A stretch of 42,861 nucleotides of DNA from Oscillospiraceae bacterium. Lineage in GTDB: Bacteria; Bacillota; Clostridia; Oscillospirales; Oscillospiraceae. Below, in pieces: positions 17,921 through 27,360 of the stretch (position 1 is its first letter; each line of letters opens with the position of its first letter). The notes beneath the pieces were generated by a model, which had not been told where the DNA came from, did no database searches, and was given only the letters and a program-made list of their open reading frames with translations. The stretch is taken from positions 1 through 42,861 of the forward strand of contig CADBWQ010000023.1 of the NCBI GenBank assembly GCA_902798545.1, given 5' to 3'. The translations under genes and the position numbers were made by a program.

Positions 17921-20818
17921 TCAGTCTTCAAACACGCCGTCCGTATCAAAGATGTGATCCAGTTCATCCGTGCTGATGGCCGCCAAGACCTTGTTCCGAA
18001 TGATGCCGCTTGTCAGATTCAGTCTTTTGAACCTGTTCTTTCCGGCAGCGTCCTTCCCGACACGGATCAGCTGAATCCGGTCAATGCGCGGTTCCTCTGC
18101 AGCATACTGAGCAAGACCTTTCGCCTTGCCTAGATTGTCCTTGAAATCCGGATTATGCGGTTCCAGAACATCCAGCAGATACCCCAGTTCCGGATCCCGG
18201 CGAACAATGATAAAATCCGGAAATAGCTCTCTGCACTTTCCTTCCATCTCATACGGAATGCGGAGTGACCAGGACTGGCGCGAAGGATTGCGCAGCCAGC
18301 ACACAAAGTCCGGGCGTTTCTGTTCCTCCGCGAGAACAGCCAGCTCCCACCCATTGAGCTTTATTTTTGCGATCCCTTCCGGATTTGCAAACAGATGATC
18401 ATAGAATTCCGTTCCGCCAGCATCTTCCTTTGCGCTGATGGTTTCCGGCAACGTGAAATTGTGCTTACTGATTTCATCACCGTCAGCAACAATATCGCTA
18501 TACTGCTTGCGGCATTTTTCCGGTTTCACAGCAATATATTTGCGGTACTGATCATTCAGCTCATGAAACTTCTTCTCGGCATACCGGTTCAGATCCACAA
18601 TGCACTCACTGTCAAAAGCATAAAGAATACAGTCGATTTTGAATGCATTCGGATTTTCAAAGTCAATATACTTCCGGCCATACGCCAGATGGAACCCGCA
18701 TCCGCCCATTTTGGCATCGGCAACCCGGAGCTGCCGGTCAAGATCCGACTCGGAAGCAGCAAACAGATCAACCTGGGTATCCGTGTGAAGCGCCTCACCG
18801 AACACATCGAAGATCTGCACAGACAGTTTCATCTCCAGGACCTGCTTCTTCAGCTCATCATATTTGCCGTCCTCATGAAGCTTTGCAACATATGTGTGTA
18901 TCATTTCAGCCACATCGTTTTTCACATCCTCTGTGGCAGTCACACAGATGTTGAACTGGGAAAGCAGTCCGGCCAGGCTCACCAGAGATTTCAGATAGCT
19001 GTTAATCTTGACAGAGCGTACCATATAGGTCAGGTAGCCCTGCTCATTGATGAATTTCGTTATCCCTTCCCGGTCTATGGACGGAAAAACAGAGGTCTGA
19101 GGCACTTCCGGCGAAAGCTCAGGCTCATCCTCAGGCGTTTTAAGACCAGACTGACCTGCTGCCTTGCCGGCACCACTGTCCGTACCAATCGCCGGCACAG
19201 TTTCAGCCGGCTGCCCGGTCTGCTGAGCCGAAACACCTGTCTTCGCCGCAGTATCCACAGGTGTTTCGGTCCGTCCAGATGCGGGAGCCTCCGCCCCTTT
19301 CCCTTCCGGATCAGACGCCTGTTTCCCCGCAGCGGCAGGCACGCCGTCAGCAGGATCACTCATCTCACCGTTCAGATCACCAAACATACTCAGCTGTCCC
19401 GCCATCTGCTTCGGCTCTTTCTGTTTCGCAGTATGAACAGTCCAGGTCGTCCAGGTCTGCGTCTCAAGAGATTCCCCGTCCACGACCGTCGGAATCTCGC
19501 CGCCTTCCGAAGACTGCAATTCATCTATGACCTTCTTTACGTTATCCTGGTTGAAATACGGCAGGAACAGACGGACTTCATTCAGAGAATCGTCGACAAC
19601 GACATGGCACTGGAGCGGGGTACGCACCATACGGCCCAGCAGCTGCGCAATGTATGTCGCATCCTCCGCTTTCCGGAACGACATCATGGTTTCCGCGCGA
19701 GGGCAATCCCAGCCGGTGGAAAGATTTTCCTTGAACAGGACAACGCGAATGCGGTGATCTTCCGCAATATCCGAAGGCTCGACATGCGGCACATTCAGGC
19801 CATGGATTGTCAGTGTACCGGTAGACCCAAAGGTATGAACCACTTCATGTTCCCTAAACGTCGAACCTATCCGTTCCTCAGTTTTCGCAATCACATCATC
19901 AAGGTCCGTATCCGAAATCTTATTGCCAGAACCGGCGCATACCTGGATCACAAACACCGGGTCTACATTCTGATAATGCTGCTCATAGGTATACTGATGC
20001 CAGTGTCTGCACTTGTCCTGCCATTCATCCGTGGCAGCCTGCAGCACCGCCATATCGCCGTGTCTGGCCGGGTCTTCCGGATACGTTATGACAATCCGAT
20101 CCTTCAGGAGTCCGGACTGGCGCACCTGGGCAGCAGAAACAGCCACCTTGTGCAGCGTGGAACTGGTCCCCCTGCCAACGAGCGCATCAAACCGCTCAGC
20201 CGTTGCACTCATACCGATCACAACCGGGAGCGGAGAGATCTGTGGATCCGCACAGCCCTTGATAAAGCGCTGCATGATGGTCGTGGCAGTGCCGGCCTGA
20301 CGCCCCTGCATGCCACGATGGGCTTCATCAATGATGAAATACAGACGATCAGACTTCAATCGTGCCGTGTTTTCAATCGTCTCCCAGATGGTGAACTGAC
20401 GCGTATCCGAATGACGGCTCAGGTTTGCACCCTTGCCCAGCTTCTGGGTATTCAGGAAGTAAATATGACCATCGTCCAGAACTTCCTGATCAAAGGACTC
20501 GTCTGTGATCACAACACACTGGCCAATGCGGATCTTATCCGCCTTCTGCTCAATTTTCTGTCTGGACTGCTCATTCAGCTGCGGCGAATCCGAAAGCCAG
20601 ACGAAAATGGCATCCTGCTGCTCGGTAAACTGATCCGAGCCAAAGAAAATGTCTTCAATCAGGGCAGACATGATAATGGTCTTGCCCGATCCCGTCGGTG
20701 CCTGAAGCGAAACAACCTGAGGCACTTTCAGCATTCTGTAGTTATTCAGGGCCAATGCCGTACGAAAGCGCAGCTCATTGACGGCCTGCTTCTGGAAAGA
20801 GAACAATTCACAAATCAT
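17921..20818 (-). CDS. Type III-like restriction helicase (Res)
   Basis: This 965-aa protein has Walker A APTGSGKT (40-47), DEAH (164-167), SAT near 204 and a motif VI QLLGRMVRTP (392-401). Residues about 465-580 form a low-complexity Ala/Pro/Glu linker that starts with QLSMF (475-479), a match to the beta-clamp-binding consensus. The C-terminus has a nuclease-like PDF (867) followed by DVLEPH (883-888), where type III enzymes have E-x-K; the Lys is replaced by His, so cleavage activity is uncertain. It starts two bases after Mod and so pairs with it, as in type III systems. Confidence 0.85.
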   Translation of the reverse strand: MICELFSFQKQAVNELRFRTALALNNYRMLKVPQVVSLQAPTGSGKTIIMSALIEDIFFGSDQFTEQQDAIFVWLSDSPQLNEQSRQKIEQKADKIRIGQCVVITDESFDQEVLDDGHIYFLNTQKLGKGANLSRHSDTRQFTIWETIENTARLKSDRLYFIIDEAHRGMQGRQAGTATTIMQRFIKGCADPQISPLPVVIGMSATAERFDALVGRGTSSTLHKVAVSAAQVRQSGLLKDRIVITYPEDPARHGDMAVLQAATDEWQDKCRHWHQYTYEQHYQNVDPVFVIQVCAGSGNKISDTDLDDVIAKTEERIGSTFREHEVVHTFGSTGTLTIHGLNVPHVEPSDIAEDHRIRVVLFKENLSTGWDCPRAETMMSFRKAEDATYIAQLLGRMVRTPLQCHVVVDDSLNEVRLFLPYFNQDNVKKVIDELQSSEGGEIPTVVDGESLETQTWTTWTVHTAKQKEPKQMAGQLSMFGDLNGEMSDPADGVPAAAGKQASDPEGKGAEAPASGRTETPVDTAAKTGVSAQQTGQPAETVPAIGTDSGAGKAAGQSGLKTPEDEPELSPEVPQTSVFPSIDREGITKFINEQGYLTYMVRSVKINSYLKSLVSLAGLLSQFNICVTATEDVKNDVAEMIHTYVAKLHEDGKYDELKKQVLEMKLSVQIFDVFGEALHTDTQVDLFAASESDLDRQLRVADAKMGGCGFHLAYGRKYIDFENPNAFKIDCILYAFDSECIVDLNRYAEKKFHELNDQYRKYIAVKPEKCRKQYSDIVADGDEISKHNFTLPETISAKEDAGGTEFYDHLFANPEGIAKIKLNGWELAVLAEEQKRPDFVCWLRNPSRQSWSLRIPYEMEGKCRELFPDFIIVRRDPELGYLLDVLEPHNPDFKDNLGKAKGLAQYAAEEPRIDRIQLIRVGKDAAGKNRFKRLNLTSGIIRNKVLAAISTDELDHIFDTDGVFED

Positions 20819-20820
20819 AT

Positions 20821-22932
20821 TCAGTTCCTCCCTGCGCTCAGGCGGAAATGATCAAGATAATCTCTGTAAAGCTGGTAAGACTGCTCCACGTTCAGATTCT
20901 TCACCATGGAACGGTAATTCACTTCATAATCCGTTGCCAGGAAGACCGTCTGTATCTCCGGATGCTCCGCCAGCGCTTCCTCAAATGCCGCAAAGGCCTG
21001 TTCATTCACCAGAACAGCAAATCTGTTCTCCGGAAGGATCAACATGTCCGGATTCTGACCATCAGCCAGTTCATGGCATTTGCCAACACATCCGGCTTTC
21101 ATCCAGAGAACCGGGAGCATTTCCTTAAACTGCATCCCTAAAGAAACAGCCGTTTTATCCAAGAAGCCAAGCTGGAAGAATGCAGCATTCGCCCTGAACC
21201 CATCCGCCATTGGAAGATCACTGCCAAGATAATTGCCCTTCAGAGGTTCCCCTTTCACATCATGTCCCTCAATCGAGCATACTGTACGAGGCCAGGTAAC
21301 ATACCTGGCTATGCCCAATTTGTCCCACTCCTCATCACCTGGAAGATGGCCTTCAGCAGTAAGTGTCTTTGCTTCTGCCTCGGACACTTCATTGTTCGTC
21401 ACCATGATGCAGCGTCGATGCCCACCATCCTCGGCATTCAGAAGATTTACTGCATGAAGCGTGGTGCCAGAGCCAGCGAAGAAATCAATGATGAGGGCGT
21501 TAGGCTTGTTCGCAACAAAGAATCTAATAGTATCGTGCACTGCGTACAATGATTTTGGGAAACTAAACCTTGCCTCACCAAACATTTTATTAATCATCTG
21601 TGAACCTTGATATGTCGCATCATGAGATTCAATATTCCATTGAGAACCTGGTACAAACTCATGCTTATAATCAGAAGAATCTACTATTACCGTATTATTT
21701 GGGCCCTCATGCCCAATGACTAAGACATCTTTGCTATCGATCTTCTGAATGCTTCCGCGTTTTAAATATGAGACTGGAATGGTATTATCCTTCATTTTAC
21801 CTGTTTTAACATAACCGCTTTGAAGTCGCTGTGCAAGTTCGCTCTGCGACAGCTGCCATCTGCCTTCAATGCCAGATTCTTTTATTGGCCAAAGCTGGAT
21901 ATAATCGTCAAATACTTCCAAGGCCCCCGAAGGATGTTCGCTTAGCGGAAACAAGGCTTCACCAAAACCTACTATTTTAGTTCCTTGCCTGTTGAACTTA
22001 ATTGGATAGAATAGATTTGGAGAATCAGTTCTCAAATCACCTGTGCCACTCCTTCTTAATTGAGACCAAACAATTCCTTTAGCAGCAGCACTCTCATTTT
22101 TGCCGAGTTGCCACTGTGCATCAAGAGGCAGGGGAACAACTGTTGACTCCCCCATTTGCACCATAAACAGGTACTCATTCGTTCTATAAAATGAATCTTT
22201 TCGATAGACTCCTTTTTGAGCAATTATAGAACTAACCATTTGAACATTAGCCTCCGGGAACATCTCCTCCAGCAAGCACCCCAGATGCAAATACTCCTTC
22301 TCATCAATCGTGACAATCAGCACAGAATCTCTTGGATTCAGTAGCTTTTTCGCCAGCTTCAGCCGTTTCTCCATAAACGACAGCCACTTGCTGTGCCTGT
22401 AAGTATCGGAACCATCCACATAGTCGTTGTTGTACTTCCAGTCCCTTGCTCCCGTGTTATACGGCGGATCAATGTAGATGCAATCCACTTTGCCTGCATA
22501 GAGATATTCCAGCAACTGCAGCGCATGATAGTTATCCGCCTCGATCAGCGCATGCCAGAGATCGCTGTCCGGGGCATTGCACACGCTGTCCAGCGGTTTC
22601 AGGTACGGATATATTGGATCCCCAAACTCCGCAATCGTAACGAGGCTCTCGACCGGAAGCTCCACAGCCTCGGTTTCTCCACGCTTTAAACAGACAACCT
22701 TCCCATCTTTCAGACGCAGAACCCGCCAGAAATCATCCACGCTGCCGGCCTTCAGCGCGACCTTTGCCCCTGGTTTGACAGGAATATCATAAAGAGGCGT
22801 GCATTCCGGCAGATGCTCCTCAAAAACCAGGCCAAACTTCTTCTGTTTTGCGAGTTTATCGACTTCCTTCTGGATTCTGTCCCGCAGATCGGGATCAGCA
22901 ATCTGCCTGACAAGATCATTAATCGCAGCCAT
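20821..22932 (-). CDS. Type III-like adenine methyltransferase (Mod)
   Basis: This 703-aa enzyme has motif IV DPPY (155-158, in YIDPPYNTG) before motif I FAGSGT (485-490, in IIDFFAGSGT), the beta-class order of type III Mod subunits. The region between (about 225-475) is the target-recognition part and its DNA is clearly richer in A+T than the flanks. It is the first gene of the defence operon, with GGAGG before the ATG and a promoter 76 bases upstream. In class 1 DISARM an adenine methylase (DrmMI) sits beside drmD; this gene may fill that role or serve the adjacent Res. Confidence 0.87.
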   Translation of the reverse strand: MAAINDLVRQIADPDLRDRIQKEVDKLAKQKKFGLVFEEHLPECTPLYDIPVKPGAKVALKAGSVDDFWRVLRLKDGKVVCLKRGETEAVELPVESLVTIAEFGDPIYPYLKPLDSVCNAPDSDLWHALIEADNYHALQLLEYLYAGKVDCIYIDPPYNTGARDWKYNNDYVDGSDTYRHSKWLSFMEKRLKLAKKLLNPRDSVLIVTIDEKEYLHLGCLLEEMFPEANVQMVSSIIAQKGVYRKDSFYRTNEYLFMVQMGESTVVPLPLDAQWQLGKNESAAAKGIVWSQLRRSGTGDLRTDSPNLFYPIKFNRQGTKIVGFGEALFPLSEHPSGALEVFDDYIQLWPIKESGIEGRWQLSQSELAQRLQSGYVKTGKMKDNTIPVSYLKRGSIQKIDSKDVLVIGHEGPNNTVIVDSSDYKHEFVPGSQWNIESHDATYQGSQMINKMFGEARFSFPKSLYAVHDTIRFFVANKPNALIIDFFAGSGTTLHAVNLLNAEDGGHRRCIMVTNNEVSEAEAKTLTAEGHLPGDEEWDKLGIARYVTWPRTVCSIEGHDVKGEPLKGNYLGSDLPMADGFRANAAFFQLGFLDKTAVSLGMQFKEMLPVLWMKAGCVGKCHELADGQNPDMLILPENRFAVLVNEQAFAAFEEALAEHPEIQTVFLATDYEVNYRSMVKNLNVEQSYQLYRDYLDHFRLSAGRN

Positions 22933-23007
22933 GGAGAACCTCCGTTAATTAATCAATTTCTAACACCCAATAAGAACTGCTCATAACAATACAATTATAC
23001 ATAGTGA

Positions 23008-23036
23008 ATTATAATCACAATCCCATGCAAAGTCAA
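23008..23036 (-). promoter_or_regulatory. Sigma-A promoter of the defence operon
   Basis: On the minus strand, TTGACT (plus positions 23,031-23,036), 17 bp, TATAAT (23,008-23,013). Start is expected near 23,001, giving a leader of about 70 nt. No other comparable promoter was seen between the nine genes down to 7,485. Confidence 0.85.
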
Positions 23037-23054
23037 TCTTAGCTGAATGACCGA

Positions 23055-23090
23055 AACCCCTGCACGGCTACGGGAAGCCATACAGGGGTT
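23055..23090. terminator. Hairpin between the two minus operons
   Basis: AACCCCTG (23,055-23,062) pairs with CAGGGGTT (23,083-23,090), with an inner GGCT/AGCC pair. T-runs are weak on both sides. It separates the methyltransferase unit from the defence-operon promoter. Confidence 0.55.
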
Positions 23091-23184
23091 AAATCTCACC
23101 TGGGACTAAAACGGGATTTCTGCATCTTATGAGGCAAAACTGTGCCGATCTATAATGAAACCTAGTCAGATGTTTTCACCGGTC

Positions 23185-24450
23185 CTAACAGTCTCTTCTC
23201 AACAGCGGGTTATCCAAGATAGGTTTCTTTATTTGGTCTCCTCTTTTTTCCACACCATTTTCACTAACTATTCTGTAGACAGTAAAACCATTTTTCATAT
23301 CCTTATTCGCACTTTGCCGAATACTACTTATATTTGCATCCTTATAAGCAGCAAATGTATTACTTGTTAACCGTAAACCAGTAGGGCCCACATACTGATA
23401 AACCAAGCTGGAATCCTTGTCATATTTGTTTGTATATACTGCGTACCTACACACTGGATTGCCTGAATATCCTCTTAACGTCATGTAACCTTCTACGAAC
23501 TGATCCACACATACATCCAAGGCCACCAAAGAAGTCCATCCTGGTGCGCGTCCCCAATTCCCCATCAAGTCATCGATACCTGCTTCGTCACACGATAACC
23601 TGGTGAAAAAAGTGCTGATATCATCAACCATCGGACTCTCGCTGCTTTTGCAAAAAACACCGGCCTGGAATATAGCATCCTTATTTAACTCTTTCACTTT
23701 GAACTGAGAATATGTCTCTTCTATCAGATTGTATCCATTTTCCTGCAGCGCCAATAACCACCCGTAAAACATGGGGTCAATATTGCATCTCTCAGCGCTA
23801 ATAAGATACCCATCATCTGAGACCAGTTTTGCCAGGACATCACTATATGGTTTTATCAATTGTTTATGTCCTCTGCTTAACTCAATAAGTGAATACGACA
23901 TATCCAGAGAACCATTCTTCACGTTTTCATGCATCGTACGGCTTGAGAAAACCGTATCGTACCGGCCTGTGAGCTTCAAAACATCCGCTCTCCGGAAAGA
24001 AACATTCCGTATGCCCATTTTATCGGCCATTGTCTGCGCCACTTTGATTGACTTATCGTATTTATCTACAGATGTAATCTGCTTATCCGGGAACAGGCGA
24101 CCAAGGAAACATGAAACAAGACCGATGTCACATCCTACTTCCAGGATGGTATCACCGAAGTATTGTTCATTATTCTGTATCCATTGAAACAGCCTTGACA
24201 GATAATTGTAGTCATAGCCACCTGTAAATGTCACTGCAAAATCATAGTTTGCATTTTTCTTATTATATAAAGTTTTATCCAATCCTTCTGCATTTTCGTG
24301 CCGTGCCTCAATTATCTTCTTGACCTGCAGATAATTGGAAGCTCCTCCGACAGCCTCACACCGCGGATACAGGGCTTCCAAACTATCGGCAGGATAAATT
24401 CCAATCTCGGAAATAAACGAATCAACAAACTCCAGTTCATTACTCTTCAT
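23185..24450 (-). CDS. SAM-dependent methyltransferase of ATPase unit
   Basis: This 421-aa protein has a Rossmann methyltransferase core: motif I ILEVGCDIG (102-110), motif II SVDKYD (127-132), then RADVL and a DTVFSSR strand. The N-terminal 80 residues and the C-terminal 170 are not recognised; there is no DPPY or PCQ motif, so a DNA base target is not indicated and a protein, RNA or small-molecule target is as likely. GGAG lies seven bases before the ATG at 24,450. It is the last gene of a three-gene AT-rich operon behind the ATPase. Confidence 0.8.
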   Translation of the reverse strand: MKSNELEFVDSFISEIGIYPADSLEALYPRCEAVGGASNYLQVKKIIEARHENAEGLDKTLYNKKNANYDFAVTFTGGYDYNYLSRLFQWIQNNEQYFGDTILEVGCDIGLVSCFLGRLFPDKQITSVDKYDKSIKVAQTMADKMGIRNVSFRRADVLKLTGRYDTVFSSRTMHENVKNGSLDMSYSLIELSRGHKQLIKPYSDVLAKLVSDDGYLISAERCNIDPMFYGWLLALQENGYNLIEETYSQFKVKELNKDAIFQAGVFCKSSESPMVDDISTFFTRLSCDEAGIDDLMGNWGRAPGWTSLVALDVCVDQFVEGYMTLRGYSGNPVCRYAVYTNKYDKDSSLVYQYVGPTGLRLTSNTFAAYKDANISSIRQSANKDMKNGFTVYRIVSENGVEKRGDQIKKPILDNPLLRRDC

Positions 24451-24472
24451 ACTAGTTCTCCAATAGATCATT

Positions 24473-25309
24473 CTAACGTCTGTACGATGCAGGAAGAGTC
24501 GGCTTTATAGACGGATCTACAACAATTGTAGTTTCCACCCTTGTTTTGCCTGTTCGTATATCGACAAAATCCAATCCAGCCTCAAACTGTATAGTCAAAT
24601 ACTTACAGCAGATAGAGCGATCATGAAAGTCCTTTGGATCAGAACCTTTCAATATGATACGTTCCTTATATTGTTTTTTCAATGGCGTAATAACAGAATT
24701 CTGATCGGTTTTAGCGCCATCATAAATTATAGTTATTTTTTTCGCTGACGACATCATGGGAATATAGTATTGCTTCAGCAATTTACAACTATCAGCATCC
24801 TTTAATATATATCTATCAATTATTGTAATATTCTCTTCTCCCTGCAAAAGATTAGAAAGCCATTCTCTGATTTCATCGATTGAAGTGCCTTTTCTTATTT
24901 GTCTATTTACAGGCACACAATAAATACTAAGTATATTTTGCTTAAATCTGTCATTAATATCATCCAATTTCAACTCTTGAACAGAATCTCTATCCACGTT
25001 AAACCCTTTTTCACAAATAACTATATGGAATGGAAACTGTTTCATCTGAGAGACTATTTCGCTTTTAAAATCCTCTTCCAACGAATTGCGGTATTCCAAG
25101 TAGTCCCATTGCGCCCAATGTTTTACCCATTGCTGATAAAACATCAGATTGTCGTTCTCACGAAAGTATCTTTCATATTCATCCTTGATAATATCTGAGA
25201 ACAAAACTTTATGCTGCATTAATCGACCGACTGCTGTATTATACATATAGTTTTCAGAGATTGCCTTATTCAGCGCCTCCGGTGTAAGAGCCAAAACCAA
25301 TTTAACCAT
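24473..25309 (-). CDS. MIT_C/phospholipase D-fold-like protein
   Basis: This 278-aa protein has a helical N-terminal half (1-90) and a C-terminal half with IIDRYIL (163-169), a KKITIIYDG strand (190-198), FHDRS (228-232) and FEAGLDFVD (242-250). The order of I-D-x-Y-I, HDR and GLDF resembles the MIT C-terminal domain, a phospholipase D-like fold without the paired HKD. I assign it on motif order only. It sits 15 bases after the ATPase and 22 before the methyltransferase. A sensor or nuclease-like effector is plausible. Confidence 0.6.
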   Translation of the reverse strand: MVKLVLALTPEALNKAISENYMYNTAVGRLMQHKVLFSDIIKDEYERYFRENDNLMFYQQWVKHWAQWDYLEYRNSLEEDFKSEIVSQMKQFPFHIVICEKGFNVDRDSVQELKLDDINDRFKQNILSIYCVPVNRQIRKGTSIDEIREWLSNLLQGEENITIIDRYILKDADSCKLLKQYYIPMMSSAKKITIIYDGAKTDQNSVITPLKKQYKERIILKGSDPKDFHDRSICCKYLTIQFEAGLDFVDIRTGKTRVETTIVVDPSIKPTLPASYRR

Positions 25310-25324
25310 CTGACAACGCCCTCA

Positions 25325-26857
25325 TCAGTGCCCTGCCGATTTCTTCATTAACTCATATGCAAGATTATAGCCCTGGTCAAAGAAGCCTGTAGGCCACTCT
25401 TTCGCAAACTTTCCATTTTCCTTTATTACCATCTCTTCAATGAACGCGTCTTTCTCTTCATTCTGATCCACATAAAGGATCTGGACCATATCATTCGTCA
25501 GTTTGCAATCTTTATCTGCGATCATAACCTGTAGTTTGCTGATCAGGTGTTCACTGTGAGTTTCTATTACAATTCTGGCATTTTCATTTGAAGTCACGCA
25601 CAAAGCAAACAGTTCCGCAAGATTTGCCTGGGCAGCAGGATGCAGATGCAGTTCCGGCTGTTCAACAAGAAGAATATCGTTTACAGCAGAATAGTTTTTT
25701 CTTTTGCCCACTTTTGAGATCAAAGCCAGTTCACAGATAATCGGCAACACCTGTGATATACCATACCCCACATCAATAATATTGGACGTGATATGATCAT
25801 TATCAAGTATTATCTGGAAGTAGTTGTTACCGACATCCTGGATCTCAAGGTGATAACCATAATATTTGTACAGCCATCCTGAGATATCATTATATACTCC
25901 GCTGCTCTCTTTTTCCTGATATGCCTGAAAAATAAAGTCACCTATATTCTCGCCTTTAGGCCCAACATTACTCCTTGCTGTTTCTGAAAACCGATAAATT
26001 CTGTCCGGATTTTTGCGGAATGGGCCTATATATGCCACTTTGGTTCGGTACTCCCATAAAAACGATTCATAGAACAGGCGTATTAAATCGCTCGAGTAAT
26101 CAATGGCTCTGCAAATGTACAGGAACTCTCTTTCGTCTTCCGTAAGCTCTGAGTCAGATAAAACACCATATCTGTCGCTAAAAGCTAAGGTAAGCAAATT
26201 CTTAATATCATCATTCTGAACCTTCAAGTCACTTCTGCGTACAATCGACTTAAGGTAAGAATTCTCATAGACAGGAAAAAAGTTGAGAAAAGAAACGTCT
26301 GAATTATCCAAGACAACAGTTTCAGATATTTCAATGAGTTTCTCTTCTTCATAGATCATGCAAAGCTTGAGCACATAATTTCTGTTATCATTGTCCCAGT
26401 GTAGTTCAGAAAGCAGCCTCTTACCAATATACACACAGAATTTTTCTACTTTAATAGATCTCCGAACTCTTCTGACTGTAACTTCAACAGTAACTCTTTT
26501 TACTACAGTTTTATCTTTATTCTGCGTCCTCAATATTTTTCTCAAAGAACCGGAAATCTGAGTATTTCCCGATATATCAAGGTCATAACTAAGAGAGAAT
26601 GAAAACAAAGATCCCGTCTTATCATGAACAACATCTTCAAAATTGCCATAGTCCAAGAAATCCCCATTCAAAATAATTGGCTGCGTCTTGTCAGAGGAGG
26701 ACGCGGTCTGAGCCAATACTGCAGGAAACCGAAGCAAGCTGCTCTTCCCGCAACTATTCTTACCAACCAAAATTGTAATCGGCTTTAATGCTATCTCCCC
26801 TGAATCTGAGAAAGCTTTGATTTTCTTCAAACCATAGGAATTCATATCATACCCCAT
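25325..26857 (-). CDS. DUF3696-type AAA/ABC ATPase
   Basis: This 510-aa ATPase has Walker A VGKNSCGKSS (31-40) directly after KPITIL, a C-terminal Walker B region ILLVEQPELHLHPAAQANLAEL-type and IETHSEHL, and ends with EMVIKENGKFAKEWPTGFFD, the DUF3696 signature. Such OLD/SMC-like ATPases drive several defence systems (for example with nuclease partners). ATG at 26,857 or 26,845 are both possible; ribosome-binding sites are weak for each. It is the first gene of the operon and its DNA is AT-rich compared with the DISARM genes. Confidence 0.85.
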   Translation of the reverse strand: MGYDMNSYGLKKIKAFSDSGEIALKPITILVGKNSCGKSSLLRFPAVLAQTASSSDKTQPIILNGDFLDYGNFEDVVHDKTGSLFSFSLSYDLDISGNTQISGSLRKILRTQNKDKTVVKRVTVEVTVRRVRRSIKVEKFCVYIGKRLLSELHWDNDNRNYVLKLCMIYEEEKLIEISETVVLDNSDVSFLNFFPVYENSYLKSIVRRSDLKVQNDDIKNLLTLAFSDRYGVLSDSELTEDEREFLYICRAIDYSSDLIRLFYESFLWEYRTKVAYIGPFRKNPDRIYRFSETARSNVGPKGENIGDFIFQAYQEKESSGVYNDISGWLYKYYGYHLEIQDVGNNYFQIILDNDHITSNIIDVGYGISQVLPIICELALISKVGKRKNYSAVNDILLVEQPELHLHPAAQANLAELFALCVTSNENARIVIETHSEHLISKLQVMIADKDCKLTNDMVQILYVDQNEEKDAFIEEMVIKENGKFAKEWPTGFFDQGYNLAYELMKKSAGH

Positions 26858-26944
26858 ATCGGTGCGGTTCCGATATAATTAAAAATCAGGAAACAGAAGC
26901 CGCCTTAATTTCCAGTTACCTGTTCTAATTGCTGTTTTATTGAG

Positions 26945-26974
26945 ATTATAGCATAATCAATGCAGGTATGCCAA
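26945..26974 (-). promoter_or_regulatory. Extended -10 promoter of ATPase operon
   Basis: On the minus strand, TTGGCA (plus 26,969-26,974), 18 bp, TATAAT (26,945-26,950), with TG one base before the -10. The leader is about 85 nt. Confidence 0.8.
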
Positions 26975-26996
26975 CACCATAATAACGAAAATGCAG

Positions 26997-27039
26997 AAAG
27001 CCCGCATGGGTACGCACTAAACGTATCCATGCGGGCTTT
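26997..27039. terminator. Bidirectional strong hairpin terminator
   Basis: AAAGCCCGCATGG pairs with CCATGCGGGCTTT, with a further TACG/CGTA pair inside. It ends the small-gene operon on the minus strand just before the ATPase promoter. Confidence 0.85.
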
Positions 27040-27083
27040 CAATTCACTATTCCCGCATTTATTAATAAAAACCTGCCGACAGA

Positions 27084-27302
27084 TTATAAATACTGGTGCA
27101 GCCAATCGGACATATTCGGATCATCAACTGCCCAGGACGATTCAACATGCTCGTCATAATCCCATTCATTTTCATCTCCATTAAAGAACTTTTGCCGATG
27201 ACACTTATATTTCACAACTTCTCCACCTTCAAGCCTGTACTCGTTCCAGTAATAATTCTGCTTCCCATACCCGCTCCACTCGTTTGTTGTATAGATCGTC
27301 AT
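27084..27302 (-). CDS. Small acidic/aromatic protein, 72 aa
   Basis: A 72-aa protein ([20 protein letters not shown] at the start) rich in Tyr, Trp, Asp and Glu, with no cysteine pair or membrane segment. AAAGGAGG precedes the ATG. It ends the five-gene small-protein operon. No family recognised. Confidence 0.7.
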   Translation of the reverse strand: MTIYTTNEWSGYGKQNYYWNEYRLEGGEVVKYKCHRQKFFNGDENEWDYDEHVESSWAVDDPNMSDWLHQYL

Positions 27303-27360
27303 AATGCAATTCCTCCTTTTAATGATACAGATAATGAATTATCAGCAATTGTGATGAATT

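Noticed and set aside
18395-20851. 818-codon open frame on the plus strand
   Set aside because: It is antisense to the Res gene over its whole length, has no ribosome-binding site, and its composition (Arg/His/Ile-rich) is that of a shadow frame.
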